Below are positions 14,261 through 21,389 of a stretch of DNA of 26,804 bases, in pieces. The stretch's first letter is position 1. Each line of letters starts with the position of its first letter. A model generated the notes under the pieces. That model worked only from the letters and a program-made list of their open reading frames with translations. It had not been told where the DNA came from and made no database searches. A program made the translations under genes and the position numbers. The stretch comes from CAYZYK01 sp964482615 (GTDB lineage: Bacteria > Patescibacteriota > Minisyncoccia > Minisyncoccales > CAYZYK01): assembly GCA_964482615.1 (NCBI GenBank), contig CAYZYK010000008.1, forward strand, positions 1 to 26,804, written 5' to 3'.

Positions 14261-15517
14261 ATGAAAAATTTTAAGAATAAAAAAGGAAAAACAACACAGA
14301 AAGGATTTGCTGCTTTTTTTCTTACTATTTTAATAATGGTGATTATTTTCGGTTCGGCTGTCAGTATTTTTGTTCTAACTTATATCGAACAACAAATTAC
14401 TCAGAACATTGTTAAATCTACTCAGTCATATTATGCTGCTGAAGCTGGAACAGAAGATATTCTTTTAAGGCTAATCAAAGATATGGAGTGGTCTTCCCCT
14501 TACACTTTAAACGTTGGGGAGGGTGAAACAACAGTGAATGTTTCAGATGTTTTTGGGGGTTCAAGGACTATTGTTTCTGAAGGAAACGTTTCAAACAAGA
14601 TTAGAAAAACAGAGATAGTTTATGAAATTTCTTCTGATAATATTTCTTTTTATTACGGTGCTCAAATTGGTGAAGGAGGGTTGTTAATGGACAATGGAAG
14701 TTTTGTTGAAGGGAACATTTTTTCAAACGGTGATATTACAGCTGAATCTGCAACCGAGATCACAGGTTCAGTTAAAGTTTCTCAAGTCGGAAATTATATT
14801 GATGGAGTTACAATAGGTGAAAATGCTTTTGTTGATATTTGCAATAACTCCGATATTACAGGAACCTTAACCTGTACTGATCCGGGTAACTGTACTGCTT
14901 CTTCTGTTGAAATGTTGAGTGAAGAAATAACACCTCTTCCCTTGCCCATTCCCTCAACTCAAATTGATGAATGGAAAACAGATGCTGAATCGGGTGGCAC
15001 TTATTCTGGAGATTATATTTTAACCGGACAGAGCGAAGCAAGCCTGGGACTAATAAAAATTGAAGGGAAAATGATTATTCAAGATCAAGCTAAGCTGGAC
15101 GTTACTGGAACTATATGGGTAACAGGTGAAATTGTTATTCAGAACAGAGGCAGAGTTAGACTAGATAACGATTCTTTTGGTTCTTTGGGAGGGGTGATAA
15201 TAAGCGATGATAAAATAACATTGAAAGACAAAGCAAAAGCTTTAGGTTCGGGACAGGAAGGCAGTTATCTTATGTTGCTTTCTACTTTCGATGGAGATGC
15301 TATTCTTATCCAGGATGATTTTGAAACCGATATACTTTATACCCAAAATGGTTGGGTTATAATCCAGGACACCACCGGGTTAAGAAGCGTTACGGGTTAT
15401 GGAGTTCACCTTAAGAACAATGCTGGAGTTATATACGAGGTTGGCATGGAAGATATTTCTTTTTCATCTGGACCTGGGGGTGATTGGCAAGTTACAAGTT
15501 GGCAAGAAGTTGAGTAA
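14261..15517 (+). CDS. PilX-like protein with a beta-rich C-terminal domain
   Basis: This 418-residue protein begins with a basic segment and a hydrophobic helix (about 18-42: GFAAFFLTILIMVIIFG) lacking the Glu5 of pilins, then YYAAEAGTEDILLRL, the AEAG motif of PilX/GspK minor pilins. The rest (about 130-410) is a long series of short beta strands with glycine and asparagine turns, such as GTIWVTGEIVIQN and GDAILIQDD, likely a right-handed beta helix or roll. It may sit at the pilus tip and contact surfaces. It starts 1 bp after the preceding stop. A pair of cysteines (CNNSD and CTDPGNC) could be oxidised. The tip position is inference from PilX/GspK biology. Confidence 0.75.
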   Translation: MKNFKNKKGKTTQKGFAAFFLTILIMVIIFGSAVSIFVLTYIEQQITQNIVKSTQSYYAAEAGTEDILLRLIKDMEWSSPYTLNVGEGETTVNVSDVFGGSRTIVSEGNVSNKIRKTEIVYEISSDNISFYYGAQIGEGGLLMDNGSFVEGNIFSNGDITAESATEITGSVKVSQVGNYIDGVTIGENAFVDICNNSDITGTLTCTDPGNCTASSVEMLSEEITPLPLPIPSTQIDEWKTDAESGGTYSGDYILTGQSEASLGLIKIEGKMIIQDQAKLDVTGTIWVTGEIVIQNRGRVRLDNDSFGSLGGVIISDDKITLKDKAKALGSGQEGSYLMLLSTFDGDAILIQDDFETDILYTQNGWVIIQDTTGLRSVTGYGVHLKNNAGVIYEVGMEDISFSSGPGGDWQVTSWQEVE

Positions 15518-15559
15518 TGTTTTAAAATAAGATTAGACCAAAGTTTAATTTAGGAACTA

Positions 15560-16660
15560 ATGCTTGAATTTTTAACTTTAAACCCTAAAAGTTTCGGAAT
15601 TGATATATCAGATCGCTCTCTTAAAATTGTGAAACTCAAAAAAAAGAGAGGTGTTTTTGATTTGGCTTGCTGGGGGGAAACTGAAATTGAACCGGGTATT
15701 ATTGAAAAAGGAGAAGTTAAAGATAAAGAACGCTTAGCTCAAGAAATTAAAAAAAGCTTAACTAATCTTAAAGGAGACTCACTTAAAACAAAATACGTTA
15801 TTGTTTCTTTGCCAGAAGAAAAAACCTTCTTGCAGGTTGTACAGATGCCGAAAATGAAAGAAGAGGAGCTTAAAAAATCTGTTTTTTATGAAGCAGAAAA
15901 CTATATTCCTTTGCCGGTTGAGGATGTTTATCTCGATTGCCAGGAGATAAAGCCGATTCAAAATAGTATTGATCATCTAGATGTTTTAATAAACGCTTTG
16001 CCCAAAAAGATAGTTGATCCTTATGTTTTTTCTCTTAAGAAAGCAGGTCTTTCACCGAGAGTACTTGAAATAGAATCACAAGCTATAATTAGAGCTTTGG
16101 TAAAAAACGGGACAAGCCCTTTTCCTTTACTTTTGATCGATTTTGGGAGAAGTAGAACAAGCTTTATTCTTTTTGTTGGTCGTTCTCTTAGATTTACTTT
16201 TTCTACTTCTCTTTGTTCTGAGAATGTAACTAATGAAATTTCAAAAAAAATGAACCTTAATTTCAGAGGGGCTGAGAAGATAAAGATAAATTATAATCTT
16301 AAAAACAGAGACAAAGATAAAAAATCAAAAAGGGTTTTTAACACAATAGAACCGACCTTAATTGAACTGTTAAGCCAGACCAAAAAATACCTTGATTTTT
16401 ACAAAAGCCACGCTTCCCACGAGCATCTCCCTCTTTCAGAGGGGGGTACGGTAAAGAAAATAATTCTTTGTGGCGGGGGAGCCAACCTGAAAGGTCTTGA
16501 TAATTATATCTCAGAAAAATTAGAGATCCCTGTTGAGGTCGGTAATCCCTGGATAAACATTTCTGATAAAAAACCAAAGAAAGTGTTAAGGATGGGCCAT
16601 GAAGAATCTCTATCTTTTACCACAGCACTTGGTTTGGCTTTGAGGGGAATTGAAGAATAA
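15560..16660 (+). CDS. pilM: Type IV pilus actin-like protein PilM
   Basis: PilM is the cytoplasmic actin-fold ATP-binding protein that binds the N-terminal tail of PilN and links the motor to the alignment complex. The 366-residue protein has phosphate-binding strand FGIDISDRSLKIVKL near 12-26, the PilM block PKMKEEELKKSVFYEAENYIPLP, a second phosphate loop LLIDFGRSRTSFILF, and the adenosine motif IILCGGGANLKGLD. pilN follows after 12 bp and begins with the expected interaction motif. About 40 bp separate it from the PilX-like gene, with no terminator, so the operon continues. Confidence 0.92.
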   Translation: MLEFLTLNPKSFGIDISDRSLKIVKLKKKRGVFDLACWGETEIEPGIIEKGEVKDKERLAQEIKKSLTNLKGDSLKTKYVIVSLPEEKTFLQVVQMPKMKEEELKKSVFYEAENYIPLPVEDVYLDCQEIKPIQNSIDHLDVLINALPKKIVDPYVFSLKKAGLSPRVLEIESQAIIRALVKNGTSPFPLLLIDFGRSRTSFILFVGRSLRFTFSTSLCSENVTNEISKKMNLNFRGAEKIKINYNLKNRDKDKKSKRVFNTIEPTLIELLSQTKKYLDFYKSHASHEHLPLSEGGTVKKIILCGGGANLKGLDNYISEKLEIPVEVGNPWINISDKKPKKVLRMGHEESLSFTTALGLALRGIEE

Positions 16661-16672
16661 TTTTTACAAATT

Positions 16673-17212
16673 ATGATTAATCTTTTACCTCCAGAAGAAA
16701 AAAAACATCTTCATCTTGAAAGAATAGAAAAACTGATAATAATTTTAGGTTCTTCTGTTTTAATCTTTTTAATTTGTCTGATTTTAGCTTTATTCTCTAT
16801 TAAAATATATATTGAGGGACAAGTTAAATCAGAAAAGATTATTTTAGAAAAAAGAGAACAAGAGCATAAAAGTTCAGAGATCCGAGAGCTCCAAGAGATA
16901 ATTAAAGAATACAACAGAAAACTCATTAAACTCAAAACATTTTATGATGAACAAATCTATTTTGTTGAAGGATTAAGAAACGTCTTAGAAATTAAACCAG
17001 CTTCAATATACTTTACCGATCTTGCCTTGCAGAAAGGAGAGAAAATGACTCAAGTTTCCATTTCCGGATTTTCTCCCAGCAGAGAAATCTTAGAGATTTT
17101 CCAGACAGGGCTCAAGAAAGAGAACAAAATTGATGATGTAAAGTTTACTCCTTTGAGTTGGGCTCAACCTACTGAAATTGATTTTGAAGTAACCTTTAAG
17201 ATTAAAAAATGA
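16673..17212 (+). CDS. pilN: Type IV pilus alignment protein PilN
   Basis: PilN is a bitopic membrane protein. Residues 1-6 read MINLLP, the conserved INLLP motif that docks in PilM. A transmembrane helix lies at about 21-48, then a coiled coil rich in Glu/Lys, then a small ferredoxin-like periplasmic domain (YFTDLALQKGEKMTQVSISGFSPS). The length of 179 matches the family. The 3' end overlaps pilO as ATGA. Confidence 0.88.
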   Translation: MINLLPPEEKKHLHLERIEKLIIILGSSVLIFLICLILALFSIKIYIEGQVKSEKIILEKREQEHKSSEIRELQEIIKEYNRKLIKLKTFYDEQIYFVEGLRNVLEIKPASIYFTDLALQKGEKMTQVSISGFSPSREILEIFQTGLKKENKIDDVKFTPLSWAQPTEIDFEVTFKIKK

Positions 17213-17766
17213 ATCTCAAAAAGAAAATATATATTATCTTAGCAATTTTCTGTTTTGCTGTTTTGATTTTGGCTGTAGTGTTAATTTATCCTTTACTTGA
17301 AGGTATTAAAGAAAACTCTGAGCAATTGATAACTACAAGAAAAGAATTGGTCTTTCTTGAAAAACAGATTACAGAACTAAAAGAGTTTAAGGAAAATTAC
17401 CAAGAGTACAAGCCTAACTTGGAAATAATAGATAAACTTTTTGTTGATCCTGAAACACCTCTCCAATTTATTCAGTTTTTGGAAACAAGGGCTGCAAATT
17501 CTAATATTTCTTTAGAAATATCCGCTATAATACCCCAAAGAGAGAAGACAAGTTCTGATCTTTGGGATAATACTGTTTTCCAGATTTCACTGAAAGGAAG
17601 TTTCTCTAATTTTTTAAGATTCTTAGAAAAAATTGAAGCAAGTTCCTATTTGATAGAAAGTCAAAACCTAACTGTTAATGAGTTGAACAAGGGAGCGATC
17701 GGACCAGAAGGAAAATCTCTTGGTAATATTGAAGCTAATCTTTCAATAAAAGTTTTTACTAAATAG
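17209..17766 (+). CDS. pilO: Type IV pilus alignment protein PilO
   Basis: The 185-residue protein has one N-terminal transmembrane helix (about 8-30), a coiled coil (SEQLITTRKELVFLEKQITELKEF), and a C-terminal ferredoxin-like domain containing TPLQFIQFLETRAANSNISLE and a FLRFLEKIEASSYLI strand-helix unit typical of PilO. It forms the alignment complex with PilN. The start overlaps pilN by 4 bp (ATGA). In diderms PilN/O connect through PilP to the PilQ secretin; neither PilP nor PilQ is present here. Confidence 0.87.
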   Translation: MNLKKKIYIILAIFCFAVLILAVVLIYPLLEGIKENSEQLITTRKELVFLEKQITELKEFKENYQEYKPNLEIIDKLFVDPETPLQFIQFLETRAANSNISLEISAIIPQREKTSSDLWDNTVFQISLKGSFSNFLRFLEKIEASSYLIESQNLTVNELNKGAIGPEGKSLGNIEANLSIKVFTK

Positions 17767-17768
17767 AT

Positions 17769-18278
17769 ATGAAAAAAATCAACTCAGCTAATTTAAAGAA
17801 AGTAGCTTATCAAGTAAAAAAAGCCAAAAAGATAATTTGGTTTTTGGGAGAGCATACATTTCTTACTATTCTGCTATCTATCCTTTTGGGCTTGTTTTTG
17901 GCTGGAATTGTTTTTTATAAACATAGTTTTTTAGCCCAGAAAGAACAACCCCAAGTTTCAAAAACAACCATTAGATTTAAAGAAAGAACCTACCAAGAAG
18001 TTTTAAATTATTGGCAACAAAAGAAAGAAAGATTCAAAGAGATTAAAGAAAGAGAATATCAAAATCCCTTTCTGCTGGGAGAGGAGGAAGAAGAAGAATC
18101 AACCGAACCTTTAACTTATACTGTTATCAGGGGAGATAATTTATGGAATCTTGCTGAAAAATATTTGGGAACAGGTTTCCGCTGGAAAGAGATAACAGAT
18201 ATAGAAGGAAATACTTTTTCTACCTACACTGCTAGGGTTCTACAACCTAGTCAAAATCTTATTATTCCTCCAGAATAA
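17769..18278 (+). CDS. Membrane-anchored LysM-domain protein
   Basis: The 169-residue protein has a basic N-terminal cytoplasmic tail, one transmembrane helix (about 34-56, LTILLSILLGLFLAGIVF), a charged helical linker (about 65-110), and a C-terminal LysM domain (about 117-168) opening YTVIRGDNLWNLAEKYLG and closing with NLIIPPE. LysM binds peptidoglycan. It follows pilO after 2 bp and ends the pilus operon, where diderm operons usually carry pilP-pilQ. I infer that it anchors the pilus machine to the wall in a cell without an outer-membrane secretin. Specific family membership is not recognised beyond LysM. Confidence 0.8.
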   Translation: MKKINSANLKKVAYQVKKAKKIIWFLGEHTFLTILLSILLGLFLAGIVFYKHSFLAQKEQPQVSKTTIRFKERTYQEVLNYWQQKKERFKEIKEREYQNPFLLGEEEEEESTEPLTYTVIRGDNLWNLAEKYLGTGFRWKEITDIEGNTFSTYTARVLQPSQNLIIPPE

Positions 18279-18279
18279 G

Positions 18280-18308
18280 TTGACCAAAGTGGTAATTTGA
18301 TATAAAAT
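18280..18308 (+). promoter_or_regulatory. Promoter of tRNA-Arg/tRNA-His
   Basis: TTGACC (18280-18285) and TAAAAT (18303-18308) have a 17-bp spacer. The -10 lies 10 bp before tRNA-Arg. The -35 begins immediately after the stop codon of the LysM gene. Confidence 0.8.
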
Positions 18309-18318
18309 ATATCGTTGA

Positions 18319-18395
18319 GCCCTCATAGCTTAACTGGATAAAGCAGGTCCCTTCTAAGGACAAGAGTGCAGGTTCGACTCCTGCTGAGGGCACCA
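18319..18395 (+). tRNA. tRNA-Arg (anticodon TCT)
   Basis: The acceptor arms GCCCTCA and TGAGGGC pair perfectly. The anticodon loop CTTCTAA gives TCT, which reads AGA. The T arm is GCAGG-TTCGACT-CCTGC, the discriminator is A, and CCA is encoded at 18393-18395. Only one base separates it from the next tRNA. Confidence 0.95.
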
Positions 18396-18396
18396 T

Positions 18397-18469
18397 GGTG
18401 ACCGTAGCTTAATGGTTAAAGCTCTCCCCTGTGGAGGGAGCGATGGCGGTTCGAATCCGCTCGGTCACC
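18397..18469 (+). tRNA. tRNA-His (anticodon GTG)
   Basis: The acceptor is GTGACCG/CGGTCAC. An extra G at -1 (18397) faces C73 (18469), the tRNA-His identity pair. The anticodon loop CTGTGGA gives GTG, which reads CAC. The T arm is GGCGG-TTCGAAT-CCGC-type. After C73 only CA follows, so CCA is not fully encoded, unlike the other four tRNAs here, and must be added enzymatically. Confidence 0.93.
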
Positions 18470-18548
18470 CATTTTATCCTTGTTTCGTAAAAATTAATAA
18501 AATGTTAAAATAATTAAAAGAAATTATGAAATTATTTAATTATAAAAC

Positions 18549-18929
18549 ATGCTAAAATTAAACTTCTTTCATTTATGTGAATACGCCTCTATTTTGAGGA
18601 ACGGCACTCCGTTAATTGCTGGTATATTTTCTAACATACGATGTTCTTCCTTTCCTTTCAGGAAAAATTTTTATTTAGTATTAGATTTTACAATTAAAGA
18701 TAAGAAAGGAAGTCTTATTAGTCTAGAGATTCAGTCTCCTTCTGGTAAAAAGGTTTTGTCAGGCTTTAAAAGAACAATACCAGAAGAAAAAGTCTCGAAA
18801 TCTGAGAAATACGGCATGATAATAGAAATACCAGGTGTTAAGATAGCAGAAGAGGGCGATTTTAAAATAAAGGTATTCTCAAACAAAGATCTTCTAAAAA
18901 AAATAAAGTTTAACGTAACAAAAAAATAA
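18549..18929 (+). CDS. DUF6941-like protein
   Basis: This 126-residue protein has no known function. Its beginning, FFHLCEYASILRNGTPLIAGIFSNI, follows the pattern I associate with DUF6941 (a C-[DE]-Y-A start, a G-x-x-x-x-x-GIF-x-x-I segment, then a F-Y-L-V-L-x-x-T strand). The rest is an all-beta domain (LISLEIQSPSGKKVL, KYGMIIEIPGVKI, EGDFKIKVFSN) of immunoglobulin-like appearance. There is no signal peptide or membrane segment. It is first of three genes with 1-bp gaps, placed right after a tRNA pair. An extended -10-like TGtTAAAAT at 18503-18511 may serve it. The family name was recalled, not searched. Confidence 0.6.
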   Translation: MLKLNFFHLCEYASILRNGTPLIAGIFSNIRCSSFPFRKNFYLVLDFTIKDKKGSLISLEIQSPSGKKVLSGFKRTIPEEKVSKSEKYGMIIEIPGVKIAEEGDFKIKVFSNKDLLKKIKFNVTKK

Positions 18930-18930
18930 A

Positions 18931-19506
18931 ATGTTTGAAAAACTTCTTACAATTGATGAAGAGATTCTTACGGTTAATGAGGAACCAAAAGATTATTATT
19001 CGGAAGAAATAGAGGAGCCTAGTGAAGAAGAAAGTGATTTTAAAGAAAGGCCACTAACTAAACCTATAACTGAACCTGTTTTTAGGGGTGAATTAGCTTA
19101 TGTGGTAAATTTCGACCAGCCAAGGCTAACTTTTTTTTCTAGACCTGAAATTTCTGAACAAGGAACGGAAATTAAATCCCTGTTGGACTTTTTAGAAAAT
19201 CGAGGGTGCGAAGTAAAAGACAAAGAACAGACTGAAAAATTCTTTTTAAAATATCCCCAAACTATTAATGCCTTAAGACAAGCACCTAATAAAATTTTTG
19301 AATATTTTGGAAAATCTAAGATAAAGTTAGAGATAGTAACAGAGCCAGAAGAAACGGGCGACGAAATGGAATTATTTTTAAAGATAAGAACCAAACTAGA
19401 CATTAAAGAAGCTCGAGAAAGAATGAATAAGATAAAAAAAGAATGGCTTTTTCCCTTAACAGACAAAGGAATACTTAGTTTAGTTTTAAGATTAGAGTTT
19501 ATGTAA
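18931..19506 (+). CDS. Unknown protein paired with a HEPN-like protein
   Basis: I cannot name this 191-residue protein. Residues 1-45 are an acidic, probably disordered tail (EEIEEPSEEESDF). Residues about 75-125 look helical: LLDFLENRGC, then EKFFLKYPQTINALRQAPNKIFEYFG. The end is an alpha/beta stretch with KLEIVTEPEETGDEMELFLKI, a second helix EARERMNKIKKEW and final strand LVLRLEF. From memory, proteins with the pattern of a YP..I..L..A...I..YFG helix followed by LE.VTDPE..D...LF occur beside small HEPN proteins in other bacteria; this is unverified. It starts 1 bp after the DUF6941-like gene and ends 1 bp before the HEPN gene, so the three are surely co-transcribed. An antitoxin or partner role is a hypothesis only. 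Confidence 0.65.
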   Translation: MFEKLLTIDEEILTVNEEPKDYYSEEIEEPSEEESDFKERPLTKPITEPVFRGELAYVVNFDQPRLTFFSRPEISEQGTEIKSLLDFLENRGCEVKDKEQTEKFFLKYPQTINALRQAPNKIFEYFGKSKIKLEIVTEPEETGDEMELFLKIRTKLDIKEARERMNKIKKEWLFPLTDKGILSLVLRLEFM

Positions 19507-19507
19507 A

Positions 19508-19885
19508 ATGTCAAATTTTAACTGGGAAGATTATTTTAGCTTAGCAGAGAAACTAAGTAACCAAAAAACACTTAAAAAGGCTTGCTTACGGTCTGCAGCA
19601 AGTCGGGCTTACTATTCTCTTTATAATATAGCCCTAGATTATGCTTGCAATACACTAAAGGGAAATAAAAAATTTATACAGTATGCATGGCCAGATAATC
19701 CTCACATAAAATTAGCTAGACACTACAGAGGTCTAAACAATACAAACTTTAAAGATATTGGTCATACTTTGTCTGTAGCTCGTGAGGTAAGAAAAGATTG
19801 TGACTATTTTGATTCTTCAATTGATGAGCCAAAAATTAAAAACTGTTTAGAAGAGATTAAAAAAGCATTAAGTTATTTTCCTTAA
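19508..19885 (+). CDS. HEPN-like helical protein
   Basis: The 125-residue, all-helical protein shows a HEPN pattern. It has an N-terminal helix WEDYFSLAEKLSN, then LRSAASRAYYSLYNIALDY (28-45), which matches the R-S-A-x-S-R-A-Y-Y-x-x-x-x-x-A helix of HEPN proteins, and a late helix with AREVRKDCDYFD (91-102), the equivalent of the R-x-x-A-D-Y end motif. The strict R-x4-6-H ribonuclease motif is not present in that late helix, so nuclease activity is uncertain. HEPN proteins are common as toxins, defence effectors and RNA-processing factors. It closes the three-gene unit and is followed by a strong terminator. Confidence 0.65.
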   Translation: MSNFNWEDYFSLAEKLSNQKTLKKACLRSAASRAYYSLYNIALDYACNTLKGNKKFIQYAWPDNPHIKLARHYRGLNNTNFKDIGHTLSVAREVRKDCDYFDSSIDEPKIKNCLEEIKKALSYFP

Positions 19886-19935
19886 TATTGTAAAGCTAGA
19901 TAAGTTCTAATTGATTCAACCAGACGACCCATTTT

Positions 19936-19964
19936 AAAACCCCGAGATTTTTTATCGGGGTTTT
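19936..19964 (+). terminator. Terminator of the HEPN unit
   Basis: AAAACCCCGA (19936-19945) pairs perfectly with TCGGGGTTTT (19955-19964) around a 9-base loop. The A and T flanks make it bidirectional. It separates the HEPN unit from ldh. Confidence 0.9.
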
Positions 19965-19970
19965 GATTTA

Positions 19971-19979
19971 TGTTATAAT
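19971..19979 (+). promoter_or_regulatory. Extended -10 promoter of ldh
   Basis: TGtTATAAT at 19971-19979 is identical in form to the HU promoter's extended -10. No -35 is evident because the terminator occupies that place. The start point would be near 19986, about 15 nt before the ATG. Confidence 0.7.
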
Positions 19980-20000
19980 AAAGAAAAATAAACTAAAAAC

Positions 20001-20918
20001 ATGAAAAATAAAATAACTATTATTGGAGCTGGCATGGTCGGGAGCACCACAGCTTATAGTTTAATCTCGGCCAATATTACAGAAGAGATTGCTTTAATTG
20101 ATATAAACAAAAAATTGGTTAAATCCCAGGTAATGGATTTACAACATTCTGTTCCTTTTTGGGGATATACCGAGGTTAAAGTGGGAACATACAAAGATTT
20201 AAAAGATAGCCAGGTTGCTGTTATTTGTTGTGGGGCTGCTCAAAAACCAGGAGAAACCCGTTTAGATTTAATTAAAAAGAACTCTCTGATTATCAAAGAA
20301 GTAATTCCTAGGATTTTTAAATCAAACCAGGATATAGTTGTCGTTATGGTAACTAATCCAGTAGATGTCTTAACTTACCTTTCAATAAAAATGTTTCCTA
20401 AAAAAAAGAATAAAATTTTTGGTTCAGGAACCATACTTGATTCTGCTCGTTTTCGTTTGCTTTTGAGCCAACATCTAGGGGTTAATCCAAAAAGCATTCA
20501 CGCCTATATCGTTGGGGAACACGGAGATAGTGAAGTTCCCTTGTGGAGTACAGCAAGCATAGGAAACGCTCGTATTGATAAATTCAAAAAAATATCTCCC
20601 AAAAAGAAAGAAGAAATCTTTAACAACGCAAAGAATGCAGCATACGCCATTATTGAAGGGAAGCAAGCTACTTATTATGCTATTTCAGCTGGGGTTACTC
20701 AAACAATAAAAGCACTTCTTTTTGATAAGAGAACAGTTTTGCCAGTATCTCATTTACTTGAGGGAGAATATGGAATAAAAAACGTTTGTTTGAGTATGCC
20801 CGCTGTTGTGGGAAGAGGAGGAATAGTAGATAAGATTAAACTTGATATTTCCAAAAAAGAAAAAGATTTGCTTAAAAAATCAGCTAAAAAACTGAAAGAA
20901 GCTACAGGGAAAATTTAA
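20001..20918 (+). CDS. ldh: L-lactate dehydrogenase
   Basis: The enzyme reduces pyruvate to L-lactate with NADH and so regenerates NAD+ in fermentation. The 305-residue protein has the Rossmann motif IGAGMVGS (8-15) with D34 for NAD selectivity. The specificity residue is Q81 in AAQKPGETR; malate dehydrogenases have Arg there, so LDH is favoured. Catalytic R87 lies in the mobile loop, R150 is in DSARFR, and H174 is in VGEHGDSE. It has its own extended -10 promoter. The next gene starts 5 bp after the stop without a terminator. Confidence 0.92.
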   Translation: MKNKITIIGAGMVGSTTAYSLISANITEEIALIDINKKLVKSQVMDLQHSVPFWGYTEVKVGTYKDLKDSQVAVICCGAAQKPGETRLDLIKKNSLIIKEVIPRIFKSNQDIVVVMVTNPVDVLTYLSIKMFPKKKNKIFGSGTILDSARFRLLLSQHLGVNPKSIHAYIVGEHGDSEVPLWSTASIGNARIDKFKKISPKKKEEIFNNAKNAAYAIIEGKQATYYAISAGVTQTIKALLFDKRTVLPVSHLLEGEYGIKNVCLSMPAVVGRGGIVDKIKLDISKKEKDLLKKSAKKLKEATGKI

Positions 20919-20923
20919 TCTTC

Positions 20924-21130
20924 ATGAAAAAAACATCTTATCATGTATTAAGAATTGGATTGGGTGTTACTTTTNNNNNNNNNNNNNNNNNNNNNNNNNN
21001 NNNNNNNNNNNNNNNNNNNNNNNNNNNNNNNNNNNNNNNNNNNNNNNNNNNNNNNNNNNNNNNNNNNNNNNNNNGGGATATATTAGAACCAGAACAATTG
21101 AATTATTACCAGTTTCTATTATTTAATTGA
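20924..21130 (+). CDS. DoxX-like membrane protein, N-terminal part with gap
   Basis: The ORF begins with KKTSYHVLRIGLGVTF, a start like that of DoxX-type small membrane proteins, then enters 100 N. After the gap it reads DILEPEQLNYYQFLLFN and stops at 21130. The gap length is a placeholder, so neither length nor frame across it is known. The C-terminal half of the same protein seems to continue in another frame from 21127. It starts 5 bp after ldh, suggesting co-transcription. DoxX proteins are four-helix membrane proteins of poorly defined redox-linked function. Confidence 0.55.
   Translation: MKKTSYHVLRIGLGVTFXXXXXXXXXXXXXXXXXXXXXXXXXXXXXXXXXXDILEPEQLNYYQFLLFN
20975..21074. other. Assembly gap (100 N)
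   Basis: Exactly 100 N interrupt the sequence. This is the conventional placeholder for a scaffold gap of unknown size, so distances and frame across it are unreliable. Confidence 0.98.
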
Positions 21131-21360
21131 TGATAGCAATAGCAATTCTTGATATTATTATTGGAGTTCTGTTCTTAATCGGTTGGCATGTCTGGTTAAC
21201 TGCACTTTTGGGGTCAATACATATTTTAATCATACTTACTGTAACTAATATTACAGACATTACTGTACGAGATATTGGCATTTTAGCAGGAACTGTTGCG
21301 ATTATGACTGATTCTTTTTCCTCTTTTAATTTTAGAAATAAAATATTTATTAAAGGTTGA
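21130..21360 (+). CDS. DoxX-like membrane protein, C-terminal part
   Basis: This piece encodes membrane helices (IAIAILDIIIGVLFLIGW, HVWLTALLGSIHILIILTV) and the segment ITDITVRDIGILAGTVAIM, which fits the C-terminal half of a small DoxX-type protein. An in-frame stop directly precedes it; TTG at 21127 or ATG at 21130 could start it, but it lacks the first helices. One extra base near 21127 would join it to the fragment before, so the most economical reading is one gene broken by a true or sequencing frameshift 50 bp from the gap edge. Confidence 0.55.
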   Translation: MIAIAILDIIIGVLFLIGWHVWLTALLGSIHILIILTVTNITDITVRDIGILAGTVAIMTDSFSSFNFRNKIFIKG

Positions 21361-21389
21361 TCAATAATTAAACTTAATTTTATTTAAAT

